A model generated the notes under the pieces. The model had not been told where the DNA came from. It saw nothing but the letters and a program-made list of their open reading frames with translations, and searched no databases. Made by a program: the position numbers and the translations under genes. A stretch of 56,358 nt of DNA, from positions 1 through 56,358 of the forward strand of contig CAITNS010000069.1 of the NCBI GenBank assembly GCA_903893815.1, read 5' to 3'. Of the stretch, positions 16,432-26,842 are shown piece by piece (the stretch's first letter is position 1; the number at the start of each line of letters is the position of its first letter). Origin of the DNA: an uncultured Bacteroidota bacterium. Lineage in GTDB: Bacteria > Bacteroidota > Bacteroidia > B-17B0 > Aurantibacillaceae.

Positions 16432-19056
16432 TTAAAATTCAAAATTAATTTGCCCATCTTTTCCTTTAAAATTATTAGGATCTAATTTCTCCATTGCTCT
16501 TCTATGCAGTTCCATTGGCGACATACCATTTTCACCAATATTTTCATCTTCTTCCTCATAATCATCTAAAATAATTTCTTCAGATATACGTAAATTAATT
16601 TCTTTTACTTTGTAAGATGTTAATTTTTTTCCTTTGGCTTTCATATTCACCATTGGAGCAAATTCCACTAAATTAACTGCTTCGTCAGGAATCACTTTAT
16701 CTTTTTCCTTATTGAATTTAATATCAACAATTGGTAGGATTTGCGAAGTGACTAACTCAATACGAGAATTTTCATTCTCAGTAATAATTAATGTTTTAGT
16801 AGTTGTATTTTCTGGAATAAAACGCTTCGTAATATAAGATTTACTTTCGCCATCATAATAAATACAAGACAGTACTAACTCAGGATAATATTTTTCGATA
16901 AGTACAATATCGTCATCAAAATGATTTAAAACTTCGTACGTATATAATTTATAAAACCCATTACTAGTTACTGTTAAAATCTTATCCTCTCCAGCAAACT
17001 TTCCTAAATACGTTCCTTTACTTTCTTTATTTAAACGATGTACGGCATCGTTAAACCAATAATCTTCAGCGGCTAAAGTAGAAGCACCCTTTGTTTTTAA
17101 TAAAACTTTTTTAATAGCATATTTTGTAACAATATTTCCAGTTGAAGTTCTACCTTTTACAGGTATATCAGCAAAATCTACATCTAATTCCATTTTACGT
17201 AAACCACTAACCGGTTTTAAGATAACCTGTACTTTTTCGGCTTCGCCATTAGGATTAATTGTAAACCAATGAACAAATGAATTTGGAGTTCCTTTGGTTA
17301 AATCATATTCTTTTTCACGCGTAATACCAGTAACATTAAACCTTTTAATAAATGTAATTCCCTTTGGCCCATCGCTATAAATCAAGTTATAGGTAGTTCG
17401 CTCATCATTCTTTTTAAAGATAGCAATGTAGATGATGTCTTTTCCAATAAAAACTTTATCCGACACCTTAAAAACTTTCATCTTTCCATCTTTTGTAAAT
17501 GCAATAATATCGTCTAAATCAGAGCAATCGCAAACAAATTCATCTTTCTTTAAACTCTTTCCAGCAAAACCTTCAGCACGATTTACATAAAGTTTTTCGT
17601 TAGCCATTATTACTTCGGTGGCTACAATAGTTTCAAGCTCTTTCGTTTCAGTTTTACGTTCTTTACCTGCGCCGTATTTCTTCTTTAGATTTTTAAAATA
17701 CTCAACCGCATAATCAGTTAAGTTTAATAAATGATTTTTTACAATAGCAATTTTATTATCCAAGTCCTTCATATGTTCTTCAGCTTTGATGCTATCAAAA
17801 CGGGTAATACGAATCATTGGAATTTGAGTCAAACGATTTAAATCTTCATCTGTTATTTCTCTTATTAATTTCTTTTTATGAGGCTTAAAGCACTCGTATA
17901 AATATTCAAATAAGGTTTCTTTATTTGTATATTGTTTAAATTCAATATACATTTCTTCCTTAATAAATATTTTTTCTAAAGATGAAAAATGCCACTTCTC
18001 TTCTAACTCACTTTGTTCAATCTCTAACTCTCGTTTTAATAATGCCAGAGTTTGATGCGTAGAGATTTTTAATATTTCACTAACACCAACAAAGCGAGGT
18101 TTTTTATCTTCAATGATACAAGCATTTGGAGAAATACTTAGTTCGCAATTTGTAAATGCATACAAGGCATCAATCGTTTTATCGGGAGAAATACCTGGTT
18201 GCAAGTGAATTAAAATCTCCACATTTTCAGAAGTATTATCTTCTACTTTTTTCACTTTAATTTTACCTTTATCGTTAGCTGCTAAAATCGAATCGATTAA
18301 AGAACCTGTTGTTGTTCCAAAAGGAATTTCAGTAATTATTAATGTTTTAGGATTTAACTCTTTAACTCGTGCTCTAATTTTTACTTTACCGCCACGCAAT
18401 CCATCTTTGTAATCGCTAAAATCTGCTATACCTCCCGTAATAAAATCTGGGAATATAACTGCTTTTCGTCCACGTAAAATTTGAATAGATGCATCAATTA
18501 ATTCACAAAAATTATGAGGAAGTACTTTAGTAGCCAAACCAACGGCTATACCTTCTACACCATGCGCTAATACTAAAGGAAATTTAACGGGCAAAGTAAG
18601 CGGCTCTTTATTCCGACCATCATAACTTAATCCCCAATTGGTAGTTTTTGGATTGAAAATAACTTCTTGTCCAAATTTTGATAATCGTGCTTCAATATAA
18701 CGTGGGGCAGCTGCGCTATCTCCTGTTAAAATATTACCCCAGTTACCTTGCATATCAATCAATAAATCTTTCTGACCTATTGCCACTAATGCATCGCCAA
18801 TACTAGCATCTCCATGCGGGTGATACTTCATCGTATTACCAATTAAGTTAGCCACTTTGTTATAGCGACCATCTTCTAATTCCCACATGCTATGTAAAAT
18901 ACGGCGTTGTACTGGCTTTAAACCATCTTCCATGGCTGGTACCGCACGCTCTAAAATTACATAAGAGGCATAATCAATAAACCAAGTTTTAAACATGCCC
19001 GAAACATGTTTAACGGTTCCCAATTCGTTATGATTATCATTATTATTTTCTTCCAT
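16432..19056 (-). CDS. parC: DNA topoisomerase IV subunit A
   Basis: 874 residues. ParC is the DNA breaking-rejoining subunit of topoisomerase IV, which decatenates daughter chromosomes. The N-terminal YASYVILERAVPAMEDGLKP leads into the winged-helix domain; catalytic Arg119-Tyr120 are in DSAAAPRYIEARLS. A tower and coiled coil follow, then a six-blade-type C-terminal domain. The Ser position that anchors quinolones in E. coli ParC/GyrA (Ser80/Ser83) is Ala84 here (HPHGDASIGDAL). The acidic C-terminal tail is typical of Bacteroidota. An AAGGAAG stretch precedes the ATG. The partner parE lies upstream, separated by three envelope genes. Confidence 0.93.
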   Translation of the reverse strand: MEENNNDNHNELGTVKHVSGMFKTWFIDYASYVILERAVPAMEDGLKPVQRRILHSMWELEDGRYNKVANLIGNTMKYHPHGDASIGDALVAIGQKDLLIDMQGNWGNILTGDSAAAPRYIEARLSKFGQEVIFNPKTTNWGLSYDGRNKEPLTLPVKFPLVLAHGVEGIAVGLATKVLPHNFCELIDASIQILRGRKAVIFPDFITGGIADFSDYKDGLRGGKVKIRARVKELNPKTLIITEIPFGTTTGSLIDSILAANDKGKIKVKKVEDNTSENVEILIHLQPGISPDKTIDALYAFTNCELSISPNACIIEDKKPRFVGVSEILKISTHQTLALLKRELEIEQSELEEKWHFSSLEKIFIKEEMYIEFKQYTNKETLFEYLYECFKPHKKKLIREITDEDLNRLTQIPMIRITRFDSIKAEEHMKDLDNKIAIVKNHLLNLTDYAVEYFKNLKKKYGAGKERKTETKELETIVATEVIMANEKLYVNRAEGFAGKSLKKDEFVCDCSDLDDIIAFTKDGKMKVFKVSDKVFIGKDIIYIAIFKKNDERTTYNLIYSDGPKGITFIKRFNVTGITREKEYDLTKGTPNSFVHWFTINPNGEAEKVQVILKPVSGLRKMELDVDFADIPVKGRTSTGNIVTKYAIKKVLLKTKGASTLAAEDYWFNDAVHRLNKESKGTYLGKFAGEDKILTVTSNGFYKLYTYEVLNHFDDDIVLIEKYYPELVLSCIYYDGESKSYITKRFIPENTTTKTLIITENENSRIELVTSQILPIVDIKFNKEKDKVIPDEAVNLVEFAPMVNMKAKGKKLTSYKVKEINLRISEEIILDDYEEEDENIGENGMSPMELHRRAMEKLDPNNFKGKDGQINFEF

Positions 19057-19164
19057 TTTTATCTTCCTTACTAAATTGTTCTTTAATATATTATTCTAAA
19101 ATACTAATTGATTTTAAGTTTAATTTCTTTAATTGAAAAACTAAAGAAAATTCCTAAAACAAAC

Positions 19165-20556
19165 TTAATATACAATGAGTTTGCGTTTTAAAAAAAACAA
19201 ACTCTCATTTAATTTTGTTTTTAATTTATCACTTTGAAAAGCATTTAAAGATGCTGTTTCTTGGGAGTTGCCATAACCATAAATATCCGAAACCTCAGCA
19301 CTATAAATTAATTCTTTAGTAGTTGCATTTCTTAAACTTAATTTTATTTTTAATTGCGCTAACTGTATATTATAGTTAGTAAATAAAATATCCGAACTTA
19401 TATCTTTGAATGTAATGGCTTCAGCATCAATAATAAAATCTGCAAGTTCTTTTGCTTCCACTATTTTAATTTCTTCGCCTACAAATTTACTGGCAACTAT
19501 TGGCTCAATAATCTTTTGATCATTTTCTTCCTGACCTTTCTTTTCGATACAATTTACAAACACTGAAATAGGTGATACTCTGGCAAAAGCTTTTAATTGC
19601 GCAGTTTCAATAAATTGCTTGAGCAACACAATAGACGATTTACTGATGCTGTCTCCGCTCATTAATTTTTCAATATCAGGATTTAAAGTAAAATAAATCT
19701 CCTGATTTAAAGGTTTTACATACTTAATACTAATTTCAATTTCACCATTAGTATTGCTAGATGCTGATTCGTTTACTCTAATATTTTCATTATCAGACTT
19801 TACAATAAAAGGGAAATCAACTAAATTAATTTTATTTTTTATTACCAACTTATAGGATATCGGCTTATAATTTGGCTGATATGGTTTTATTACTTGATTT
19901 AACTTGGTATCTGCCAGTGTTATGCTATGCAATTGCTTTTGAATAGTATTAGATAATTCGAAAATATTTTTTACATTATTGGAAGTTTCAAAAGCTAGTT
20001 CCTCATTTAAATAAGGACTTAAAATTCCAAAAGCTTGAATTCGTTTTTTTAAGCAACCAGTAAAATTTCCCTCTTTTTCATCAGTGAAAGAAACATTAAT
20101 TAAATTCACCGCTTTTGCTACAATAAGTTGCTTTTTCTTAGCTTTTTGATTTTCATATTCTTGCTTATCTAACTCGTAATAAAGCCAATATTGTTTGTCG
20201 TTTTCATAAGTATCTACTAATTTATAGCCTTCAATATTATCAGTATTGGTCAATTTAATTAAAGAATTAAAATTTTCGCTAAACTGATTGTTGTTTTGCG
20301 CAGTATACAAAATTGAATTGGAAGAAATATCAACTTTTATTTCAGAAGACAAATCAAACAATGCATTTTTTTTCGCTTCATTTTGATAACCGTTCCCAGT
20401 AGTTTTATCTGCTACACCAATTCCAATAAACTTAAAACTATTTACTGGTCTTTTGTTAACCCAATTTGGAGCTAATACTGGTTCAACAGTTTGCGATACA
20501 ATCGCATTAAGTGAAAAAATCAGGTAAAAAAATAAATATATAATTCTTTTTATCAT
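19165..20556 (-). CDS. LPP20-like secreted envelope protein
   Basis: 463 residues. A signal peptide (hydrophobic 6-20, cleavage near IVSQ) is followed by an LPP20-type domain: PNWVNKRPVNSFKFIGIG, then NEAKKNALFDLSSEIKVDIS, the pattern in which a Trp-Val loop precedes an Ala-rich helix. The later half is not recognised. It overlaps the upstream gene by four bases, so translation is probably coupled. Function unknown; LPP20/FlgT/LpoB-like proteins are periplasmic or lipid-anchored accessory factors. Three consecutive genes here share this theme, which suggests they act together. Confidence 0.7.
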   Translation of the reverse strand: MIKRIIYLFFYLIFSLNAIVSQTVEPVLAPNWVNKRPVNSFKFIGIGVADKTTGNGYQNEAKKNALFDLSSEIKVDISSNSILYTAQNNNQFSENFNSLIKLTNTDNIEGYKLVDTYENDKQYWLYYELDKQEYENQKAKKKQLIVAKAVNLINVSFTDEKEGNFTGCLKKRIQAFGILSPYLNEELAFETSNNVKNIFELSNTIQKQLHSITLADTKLNQVIKPYQPNYKPISYKLVIKNKINLVDFPFIVKSDNENIRVNESASSNTNGEIEISIKYVKPLNQEIYFTLNPDIEKLMSGDSISKSSIVLLKQFIETAQLKAFARVSPISVFVNCIEKKGQEENDQKIIEPIVASKFVGEEIKIVEAKELADFIIDAEAITFKDISSDILFTNYNIQLAQLKIKLSLRNATTKELIYSAEVSDIYGYGNSQETASLNAFQSDKLKTKLNESLFFLKRKLIVY

Positions 20557-21932
20557 TTAGGTATAACAGAAAGTAATGTATTAGAGAATAAATTGATTGC
20601 TTTTTTACTAGTTTCCTCTTTTAAAGAAGAAAAAGATTTTAACTCCTTACGATTGCTAAAACCATTTCGCCAATTTATTGGATTAAATTGATTTACAGGA
20701 TTTGTTAATGCTGGATTGTATGGAAAAATAATATTAAGGTTATACGTTGGAACAAAAGCTCCTGCTGGAACTCTTGTAGATTTTACAAATTCGTTAAAAT
20801 CAATATTATCAGCAGAAATACAATTTTCGTTTCTAGAACTTACAATTTGATTTGACAAAGCATCTATTAATTTATACTTATAATCATAAGAATAACTGCG
20901 CCTTGCTTTTACTTGGTTGTATGTTATTGGTTTAAATTCAGTAATAAAAATGGTGTCTTTTTTAAAAATAGATTTTTCGTAACAAATAGAAGCGGCTTTG
21001 GTTTGAGGCGTTTCTTTTTCATTTTTATTTGTAACATCATACACATAAAAAAAATCTGCGCCTGTAGCTTTTCTAATTGCTTGAATTAAATCAATATTTC
21101 CGGCATTAGTAATATCAGCAGCACCAGGCATATATAAAAAAGGAGAATTATTAATTAACTTTATTTTTTTTTGATGTAAATAAGAAAATTCAATAAAACT
21201 ATTATATAAATTTTCTTCAATATCTTTTTCGATTGATTTTTGAGGTTGAAAAATAATAAAACTCTTTTTTAATAAATCATTTGTCAAGTCAAGTAATTCT
21301 TTTGCGTCCTTATAGGATGCGGTAATTACATTTATTGCATTTAAATTTAAATTGGCATTGGCATAATTTTTTGCTTCTAAATCTTTAATGGCCAATAAAT
21401 ACAATGGCTCACACGTTGCAGTTAATTCTAAATCTTTGGTTTTTTTATAATTTGAATCGTATTTATTTATCTTTGATATACTCCGAAGTGCTAATTCAAA
21501 TTTATTTTGATTAACATAGTTCGCTGCTTCATTATAATTCTTATTGAGGTAATAATCTAAAGATTTGTTATAGTCATCTTGATAGGCCGAAGGATAACTC
21601 AATTCTACACTTAAAATTGATGATTTTGAAGTAAATTCCTTTAATTTATCAAATGTTTCTATAGACTTCTCGTATTGCTGAGTATTGTATTCTCTAAAGA
21701 AACTTGAAGATAGATTATTAATGTGTTTTTGACCAACTTCTTTTAATTTTAACCTTGCCTCTACATTATTTTTTTTTCTTTCCAGCGAAACATAATAATA
21801 TTCAGCAGCTTCACCTACTAATCCTTGCTTTTCAAGTTTTTCAGCTGCTTTAAAATATTTCTTAGAGCCAGAACAGGAAGCGATTAATACTATAAAAATA
21901 ACCGCAACTATTTTTTTGAGGTGACAAGTCAT
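20553..21932 (-). CDS. Lipoprotein with TPR-like helices, unknown function
   Basis: 459 residues from ATG 21932. The signal ends in lipobox IASC, so it should be lipid-anchored. A helical TPR-like region follows (AAEKLEKQGLVGEAAEYYY), with repeated helix pairs up to about residue 240. A mixed alpha/beta part follows with an ATGADFFYVYDV strand resembling CsgG/LpoB-type folds (weak). An upstream in-frame ATG at 21956 is rejected because it lies inside a terminator hairpin. The stop codon overlaps the next start by four bases. I do not recognise a specific family. Confidence 0.65.
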   Translation of the reverse strand: MTCHLKKIVAVIFIVLIASCSGSKKYFKAAEKLEKQGLVGEAAEYYYVSLERKKNNVEARLKLKEVGQKHINNLSSSFFREYNTQQYEKSIETFDKLKEFTSKSSILSVELSYPSAYQDDYNKSLDYYLNKNYNEAANYVNQNKFELALRSISKINKYDSNYKKTKDLELTATCEPLYLLAIKDLEAKNYANANLNLNAINVITASYKDAKELLDLTNDLLKKSFIIFQPQKSIEKDIEENLYNSFIEFSYLHQKKIKLINNSPFLYMPGAADITNAGNIDLIQAIRKATGADFFYVYDVTNKNEKETPQTKAASICYEKSIFKKDTIFITEFKPITYNQVKARRSYSYDYKYKLIDALSNQIVSSRNENCISADNIDFNEFVKSTRVPAGAFVPTYNLNIIFPYNPALTNPVNQFNPINWRNGFSNRKELKSFSSLKEETSKKAINLFSNTLLSVIPK

Positions 21933-21936
21933 TTGA

Positions 21937-21972
21937 TTAAAAAAATTAAAGAGCATCTTTTCAGATGCTCTT
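21937..21972 (-). terminator. Terminator or attenuator within the LPP20 gene group
   Basis: On the minus strand AAGAGCATCT-GAAA-AGATGCTCTT is a perfect 10-bp stem with a GAAA tetraloop, followed by TTAATTTTTTT. It lies between the first lipoprotein gene (21994-22575) and the next (start 21932), so the first can be transcribed alone and the following pair by readthrough or from another promoter. Confidence 0.82.
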
Positions 21973-21993
21973 GATTTTGAGGATATTTTATTA

Positions 21994-22575
21994 TTAGCGA
22001 CCTTCTTCGCTCATTTTTTTCATTTCAGCATCAAAAATTTGTTGGAATTTTTGCTTATCGTAATCTAACTTTAATTTTGAATCACTTGAAATTTTCGCAT
22101 CTATTTTATCAAAAACACCTTTCTTATTTGCTTCTAGAGCTATCCAAACGATATACGCTTTGTCTGATGGATCTTGAAAAGTTTTTTGACCAAGTTCTTT
22201 CACGTTACTCATTTCTAAATTAACTACCTCGCGTGCTAATTCTTCAAATTTATTTTCAAATTCTTGAGTGTTACCTACAGTTCTTTGATTTGTATATTGA
22301 TCAGTTACTCTTTTTACAGTAGCGTTGATGTTTGCCGCCATTTCAGCTCTAGCATTTTGGTATGCTATTTTTTTTGCTGTTGCTAAATCAGGAGATTTTC
22401 CAGATTGCTTCGAACGAAAATTCTCTTCATCACTTCTATACTCTTTTGAATCAAAAGGAGTAGTAATTTCGATTAATCCTTCTTGCTTGGCAACTGATAC
22501 TGCTTTTTTTGATTTACAACCTGCTGCTAATACTAATGCGATTGCAGGTATTGCTAAAATTTTAATTGTTTTCAT
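21994..22575 (-). CDS. LPP20 family lipoprotein
   Basis: 193 residues with a lipoprotein signal ending in LAAGC. The LPP20-type core is DLATAKKIAYQNARAEMAAN, then EFENKFEELAREV and a KAYIVWIALE strand. The predicted protein is small, basic-acidic mixed and anchored to a membrane by lipid. It is the first of three related envelope genes between parE and parC, and a hairpin terminator follows directly, so it may be the most expressed. Specific function unknown. Confidence 0.78.
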   Translation of the reverse strand: MKTIKILAIPAIALVLAAGCKSKKAVSVAKQEGLIEITTPFDSKEYRSDEENFRSKQSGKSPDLATAKKIAYQNARAEMAANINATVKRVTDQYTNQRTVGNTQEFENKFEELAREVVNLEMSNVKELGQKTFQDPSDKAYIVWIALEANKKGVFDKIDAKISSDSKLKLDYDKQKFQQIFDAEMKKMSEEGR

Positions 22576-22658
22576 TTGATTTTTGGTTTTTAGTTATTTT
22601 TTTGTGCGTTAGGTCATTTCAAATACCATTCCGAAGTTTTAAATATAGCGATTTTAAC

Positions 22659-24521
22659 TTATTTTAATAAATCTTCTTCTGCGTCCACTTCAATTCGCAA
22701 ATTATCAATAATAAATTCTTGTCTATCTTGCGTATTTTTTCCCATGTAATAACTTAGTAATTGTTGTATAGATGCTTGTTGATCTAACAACACAGGTTCT
22801 AAGCGAATATCTTTTCCAATAAAGTGTTTAAATTCATCTGGAGAAATTTCACCAAGTCCCTTAAATCGTGTAATTTCTGGTTTAGGTCCTAATTTTGCGA
22901 TAGCAGCTTTGCGTTCCTCATCATTATAACAATAGGCTGTTTCTTTTTTATTACGCACCCTAAATAAAGGTGTTTGCAAAATATACACATGTCCATTTTT
23001 TACTAAATCAGGAAAAAATTGCAAAAAGAAAGTCAGTAAAAGCAAGCGAATGTGCATGCCATCCACATCAGCATCAGTTGCCACAACCACATTATTATAT
23101 CTTAAGTCTTCTAAATTATCTTCAATATTTAAAGCAGCTTGCAATAGGTTAAACTCTTCGTTTTCGTACACTATTTTTTTACCTAATCCAAAAGAATTTA
23201 ATGGCTTTCCTTTTAAACTAAATACAGCTTGTGTATTTACATCACGTGTTTTAGTAATAGAACCACTTGCCGAATCTCCCTCGCAAATAAATAAAGTTGT
23301 TTCGTGCGCACGAGAGTTTTTTGCATCATCTAAATGTACTCTGCAATCACGTAATTTTTTATTATGTAAGTTAGATTTTTTAGCACGCTCGCGCGCTAAT
23401 TTTTGAATACCAGATAACTCTTTTCGTTCACGCTCATTAGCTACAATCTTAGCTTCAATTGCTTTAGCGGTTTCTGGATTTTTGTGAAGGTAATTATCTA
23501 ATTGTTGTTTAATAAAATCTCCCACAAACGAACGCATACTTTGTCCGCCGGGGGCAACTTCTTGTGAACCTAATTTTGTTTTTGTTTGAGATTCAAATAC
23601 TGGTTCTTGCACACGAACAGAAACAGCTGCAACAATAGATTTACGGACATCAGCCGGATCAAAATCTTTTTTATAAAACTCACGAATAGTTTTTACAACA
23701 GCTTCTCTAAATGCGGCTTGATGTGTACCACCTTGCGTTGTGTATTGACCATTAACATAACTATAATATTCTTCCGAATAATGTTCGTTACTATGTGTCA
23801 TGGCTAATTCAATATCATCTCCTTTTAAATGAATAATTGGATAAATAATTTCGCCAGTAATATTTTTCTCCAATAAATCTTTTAAACCATTTTCTGATTT
23901 ATAAACTTGTCCGTTAAAATATAAAGTTAAACCTGTATTTAAGAAGGCATAATTCCATAACATTTTATCAATGTATTCATGAATGTAATGGTATTTTTTA
24001 AAGATGGTGTCATCTGGTCTAAACTCAACATAAGTACCATTAGATTCATTGGTTTTTTCAAGTTTAGATTCTTTTACCAAATTACCACATGAAAAATCAG
24101 CTGTCTTGGATTGCCCATCTCTGAAGGCTGTTACTCTAAAATTAATAGATAATGCGTTAACTGCTTTTGTACCAACTCCATTTAAACCAATCGATTTTTT
24201 GAAGGCATCACTATCATATTTACCACCTGTATTTATTTTAGAAACAACCTCAACAACTTTACCTAAAGGAATTCCACGTCCATAATCTCTAATAGAAACA
24301 ACTCCATCTTTTACGGCAACCTCAATTTTTTTACCGGCACCCATCATAAACTCATCAATAGAGTTATCCATCACCTCTTTGATTAGCACATAAATACCAT
24401 CATCAAAAGCAGTTCCATCTCCTAATTTACCGATATACATCCCAGGACGCATACGTATATGCTCTTTCCAATCAAGGGATTTAATGCTGTCTTCGTTATA
24501 ACTTGCTATTTCTTTTGCCAT
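22659..24521 (-). CDS. parE: DNA topoisomerase IV subunit B
   Basis: 620 residues. ParE is the ATPase subunit of topoisomerase IV. GHKL ATPase motifs are visible: [11 protein letters not shown] with the catalytic Glu, [10 protein letters not shown] and [15 protein letters not shown] transducer domain follows, then the Toprim metal site [11 protein letters not shown] and [10 protein letters not shown]. The C-terminal [18 protein letters not shown] is characteristic of Bacteroidota topoisomerase IV and distinguishes it from GyrB. ParC is 3.6 kb downstream on the same strand, after three envelope lipoprotein-like genes. Confidence 0.94.
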   Translation of the reverse strand: MAKEIASYNEDSIKSLDWKEHIRMRPGMYIGKLGDGTAFDDGIYVLIKEVMDNSIDEFMMGAGKKIEVAVKDGVVSIRDYGRGIPLGKVVEVVSKINTGGKYDSDAFKKSIGLNGVGTKAVNALSINFRVTAFRDGQSKTADFSCGNLVKESKLEKTNESNGTYVEFRPDDTIFKKYHYIHEYIDKMLWNYAFLNTGLTLYFNGQVYKSENGLKDLLEKNITGEIIYPIIHLKGDDIELAMTHSNEHYSEEYYSYVNGQYTTQGGTHQAAFREAVVKTIREFYKKDFDPADVRKSIVAAVSVRVQEPVFESQTKTKLGSQEVAPGGQSMRSFVGDFIKQQLDNYLHKNPETAKAIEAKIVANERERKELSGIQKLARERAKKSNLHNKKLRDCRVHLDDAKNSRAHETTLFICEGDSASGSITKTRDVNTQAVFSLKGKPLNSFGLGKKIVYENEEFNLLQAALNIEDNLEDLRYNNVVVATDADVDGMHIRLLLLTFFLQFFPDLVKNGHVYILQTPLFRVRNKKETAYCYNDEERKAAIAKLGPKPEITRFKGLGEISPDEFKHFIGKDIRLEPVLLDQQASIQQLLSYYMGKNTQDRQEFIIDNLRIEVDAEEDLLK

Positions 24522-24604
24522 ACTAATTTGTTTTTTGAATTTTGTTTTTTGTTGTTGGATTTGCTTTCAAACAACTAATAACTGACAACTAAATTCTTTA
24601 ATAA

Positions 24605-25381
24605 TTAATCTCCATCCAATAAATTTCCTAAGCCACCTAAAATACTTCCTTCTTCTTTTCTTGCACCTCTTCCATACGATAAAATTCTACCAGCTAAGCG
24701 GCTAATTGGTAATGTTTGAATCCATACTTTTCCTGGTCCGCGAAGCACTGCGTAAAAAACACCTTCGCCACCAAACAACGTATTTTTTATACCACCTATA
24801 AATTGAATATCGTAATTGACATCTGCCGTAAATGCCACAATACAACCTGTATCAATTTTTAAAACTTCGCCTGGTTGCAACACTTTTTCAATCACATGTC
24901 CTCCACTATGCACAAAAGCCATTCCATCACCTTCTAACTTTTGCATGATGAATCCTTCACCACCAAATAAACCAGTTCCTAATTTCTTTTGGAATTCAAT
25001 GCCTACTTGCACACCTTTTGCTGCACATAAAAAACTATCTTTCTGACAAATAATTTTATTACCTAAACGTGCTAAATTCATAGGAATAATTTTACCGGCA
25101 TAAGGCGCAGCAAAAGTTACCTGACGTTTTTGATTAGAATTATTTGTGTAAACGGTCATAAATAAATTTTCGCCAGTTAGCAAACGTTTACCAGCAGTAA
25201 ATAATTTATTCATAAACCCGGTGTTAGTTCCGTCACCAAACAAAGTTTGCATCTGAATCCCATCGGTCATCATCATAAAACTTCCTGGCTCTGCGATTAC
25301 AGCTTCTTGTGGATCTAATTCAATCTCCACACATTGCATTTCTTCACCGAATAATTTATAGTCTATTTCGTGGTTGTTCAT
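24605..25381 (-). CDS. AIM24 / TIGR00266 family protein
   Basis: 258 residues without a signal peptide. Glycine-rich beta repeats with AEPGSFMMMTDG, GGEGFIMQKLEGDG and FGGEGVFYAVLRGPG are the mark of the TIGR00266/AIM24 family, a beta-barrel fold of unclear biochemical role found in many bacteria and, in yeast, in mitochondria. The mostly Gly/Ser C-terminal tail ends ILGGLGNLLDGD. It lies 83 bases upstream of parE on the same strand; a link to topoisomerase is not implied. Function unknown. Confidence 0.85.
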   Translation of the reverse strand: MNNHEIDYKLFGEEMQCVEIELDPQEAVIAEPGSFMMMTDGIQMQTLFGDGTNTGFMNKLFTAGKRLLTGENLFMTVYTNNSNQKRQVTFAAPYAGKIIPMNLARLGNKIICQKDSFLCAAKGVQVGIEFQKKLGTGLFGGEGFIMQKLEGDGMAFVHSGGHVIEKVLQPGEVLKIDTGCIVAFTADVNYDIQFIGGIKNTLFGGEGVFYAVLRGPGKVWIQTLPISRLAGRILSYGRGARKEEGSILGGLGNLLDGD

Positions 25382-25396
25382 TGTATTTTATTTTTT

Positions 25397-25462
25397 TGCC
25401 CGCAGATTACGCAGATTTACGCAGAAATAAAATCAGCGTTGATTTGCGAGATTTACGGGAGA
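25397..25462. repeat. Family A palindromic intergenic repeat variant (A3)
   Basis: CCCGCAGATTACGCAGATT on the left faces TTGCGAGATTTACGGGA on the right, forming an imperfect hairpin. The core words (CGCAGATT) match the arms of the repeat around 31145-31260. Confidence 0.65.
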
Positions 25463-25469
25463 TTATTTT

Positions 25470-26570
25470 TTAAACGTTAAATCTAAAGTGCATTACATCT
25501 CCATCACATACTACATATTCTTTTCCTTCCACTCGTAATTTACCAACTTCTTTACAAGCATTTTCTGAACCATAAGTTACATAATCGTTATAACCTATTA
25601 CCTCAGCGCGGATAAACCCTTTTTCAAAATCAGTATGAATAACACCTGCTGCTTGAGGAGCTGTCATCCCTTTTTCAATGGTCCAAGCACGAACTTCTTT
25701 CACTCCTGCAGTAAAATAAGTTTGTAACTTCAATAAGCTATACGCTTGTTTAATTAATTTATTAACGCCTGGCTCATCTAATCCCATTTCGCCAAGAAAC
25801 ATTTGTTTTTCTTCGTAAGTCTCTAATGAAGAAATTTCACTTTCCATAGCGGCCGTAATTACTAATAATTCAGCACCTTCACCTTTTATAGCTTCTTTAA
25901 CCGCATCCACATATTTATTTCCTGTTTTTGCAGATGCTTCATCTACATTACACACATACATTACCGGTTTAACTGTCAATAAATGTAAGTCTTGAATAAA
26001 AGGTAATTCGCTATCTTCTAAAGCACAAGAACGAGCCGATTTACCACTTTCTAAGGTTTCTTTTAATTTTGAACAAGCTGAATATGTTTTCACAGCCTCT
26101 TTATCATTCCCTAATTTACCAGCTTTTTCAAACTTCTTCAATTTAGCTTCAACTGCTTCTAAATCTTTTAATTGTAATTCGGTATCAATAATTTCTTTAT
26201 CACGCACTGGATTTACATTACCATCTACGTGAATAATATTATCATCATCAAAACAACGCAATACATGCAAAATAGCATTACACTCACGAATGTTTGCTAA
26301 GAACTTGTTTCCTAAACCTTCGCCTTTACTTGCACCCTTTACTAAACCAGCAATATCAACAATCTCAACCGTAGTTGGCTGTAGTGCTTGAGGTTTTACT
26401 AATTCCGCTAATTTATTTAAACGTTCATCTGGAACGGTAATAACTCCCACATTTGGTTCAATTGTACAAAACGGGAAATTTGCCGCTTGCGCTTTTGCAT
26501 TACTTAAACAATTAAACAAGGTCGATTTTCCAACATTTGGCAACCCAACAATTCCACATTTTAAAGCCAT
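25470..26570 (-). CDS. ychF: Redox-regulated ATPase YchF
   Basis: 366 residues, the usual family length. YchF is a universally conserved Obg-family P-loop ATPase that binds ribosomes. G1 is GLPNVGKST (9-17), then the [11 protein letters not shown] switch segment, [14 protein letters not shown] (G3) and a coiled-coil insertion; the C-terminal TGS domain ends in [10 protein letters not shown]. The G4 position reads NVDE rather than NKxD, which is why this family prefers ATP. A TATATTTG box on the minus strand (26661-26654) may be part of its promoter. Confidence 0.95.
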   Translation of the reverse strand: MALKCGIVGLPNVGKSTLFNCLSNAKAQAANFPFCTIEPNVGVITVPDERLNKLAELVKPQALQPTTVEIVDIAGLVKGASKGEGLGNKFLANIRECNAILHVLRCFDDDNIIHVDGNVNPVRDKEIIDTELQLKDLEAVEAKLKKFEKAGKLGNDKEAVKTYSACSKLKETLESGKSARSCALEDSELPFIQDLHLLTVKPVMYVCNVDEASAKTGNKYVDAVKEAIKGEGAELLVITAAMESEISSLETYEEKQMFLGEMGLDEPGVNKLIKQAYSLLKLQTYFTAGVKEVRAWTIEKGMTAPQAAGVIHTDFEKGFIRAEVIGYNDYVTYGSENACKEVGKLRVEGKEYVVCDGDVMHFRFNV

Positions 26571-26653
26571 ATTTTTCTATTTGATGTTTCCAATTTCGTG
26601 TTTCTGGTTAATAACCTGAAACGTCAAACTAGGAATAATTAATAATTAATTTG

Positions 26654-26661
26654 CAAATATA
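26654..26661 (-). promoter_or_regulatory. Candidate -7 element for ychF
   Basis: TATATTTG on the minus strand matches TAnnTTTG, about 84 bases before the ychF ATG. No TTG is found at the usual distance, so support is partial. Confidence 0.35.
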
Positions 26662-26817
26662 TCAAAATGGATTACTAAGCTTTGCTATAATTAATAGCAT
26701 TCTTGGGCAGTTTTTAACAATCAGGCTCTTTTTATTGTGCATAAAACCTGAATCCTTTTATTTTTTAACATACTGTTATTATTATCAACATTAGCGTTAT
26801 AAGCCTTAAGCAAATGT

Positions 26818-26825
26818 TATTTTTG
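26818..26825 (+). promoter_or_regulatory. -7 promoter element of the transketolase gene group
   Basis: TATTTTTG matches TAnnTTTG and ends 17 bases before the ATG at 26843. A -33 TTG is not obvious. Transcription would start near 26829. Confidence 0.45.
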
Positions 26826-26842
26826 GAGCAAAATCAACACTT

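Noticed and set aside
21933-21956. Start of the TPR lipoprotein at 21956
   Set aside because: That ATG lies inside the terminator hairpin, and the next in-frame ATG at 21932 gives a clean lipoprotein signal.
22970-24285. Several plus-strand frames across parE
   Set aside because: All are antisense to a complete, well-conserved topoisomerase gene and lack family features.
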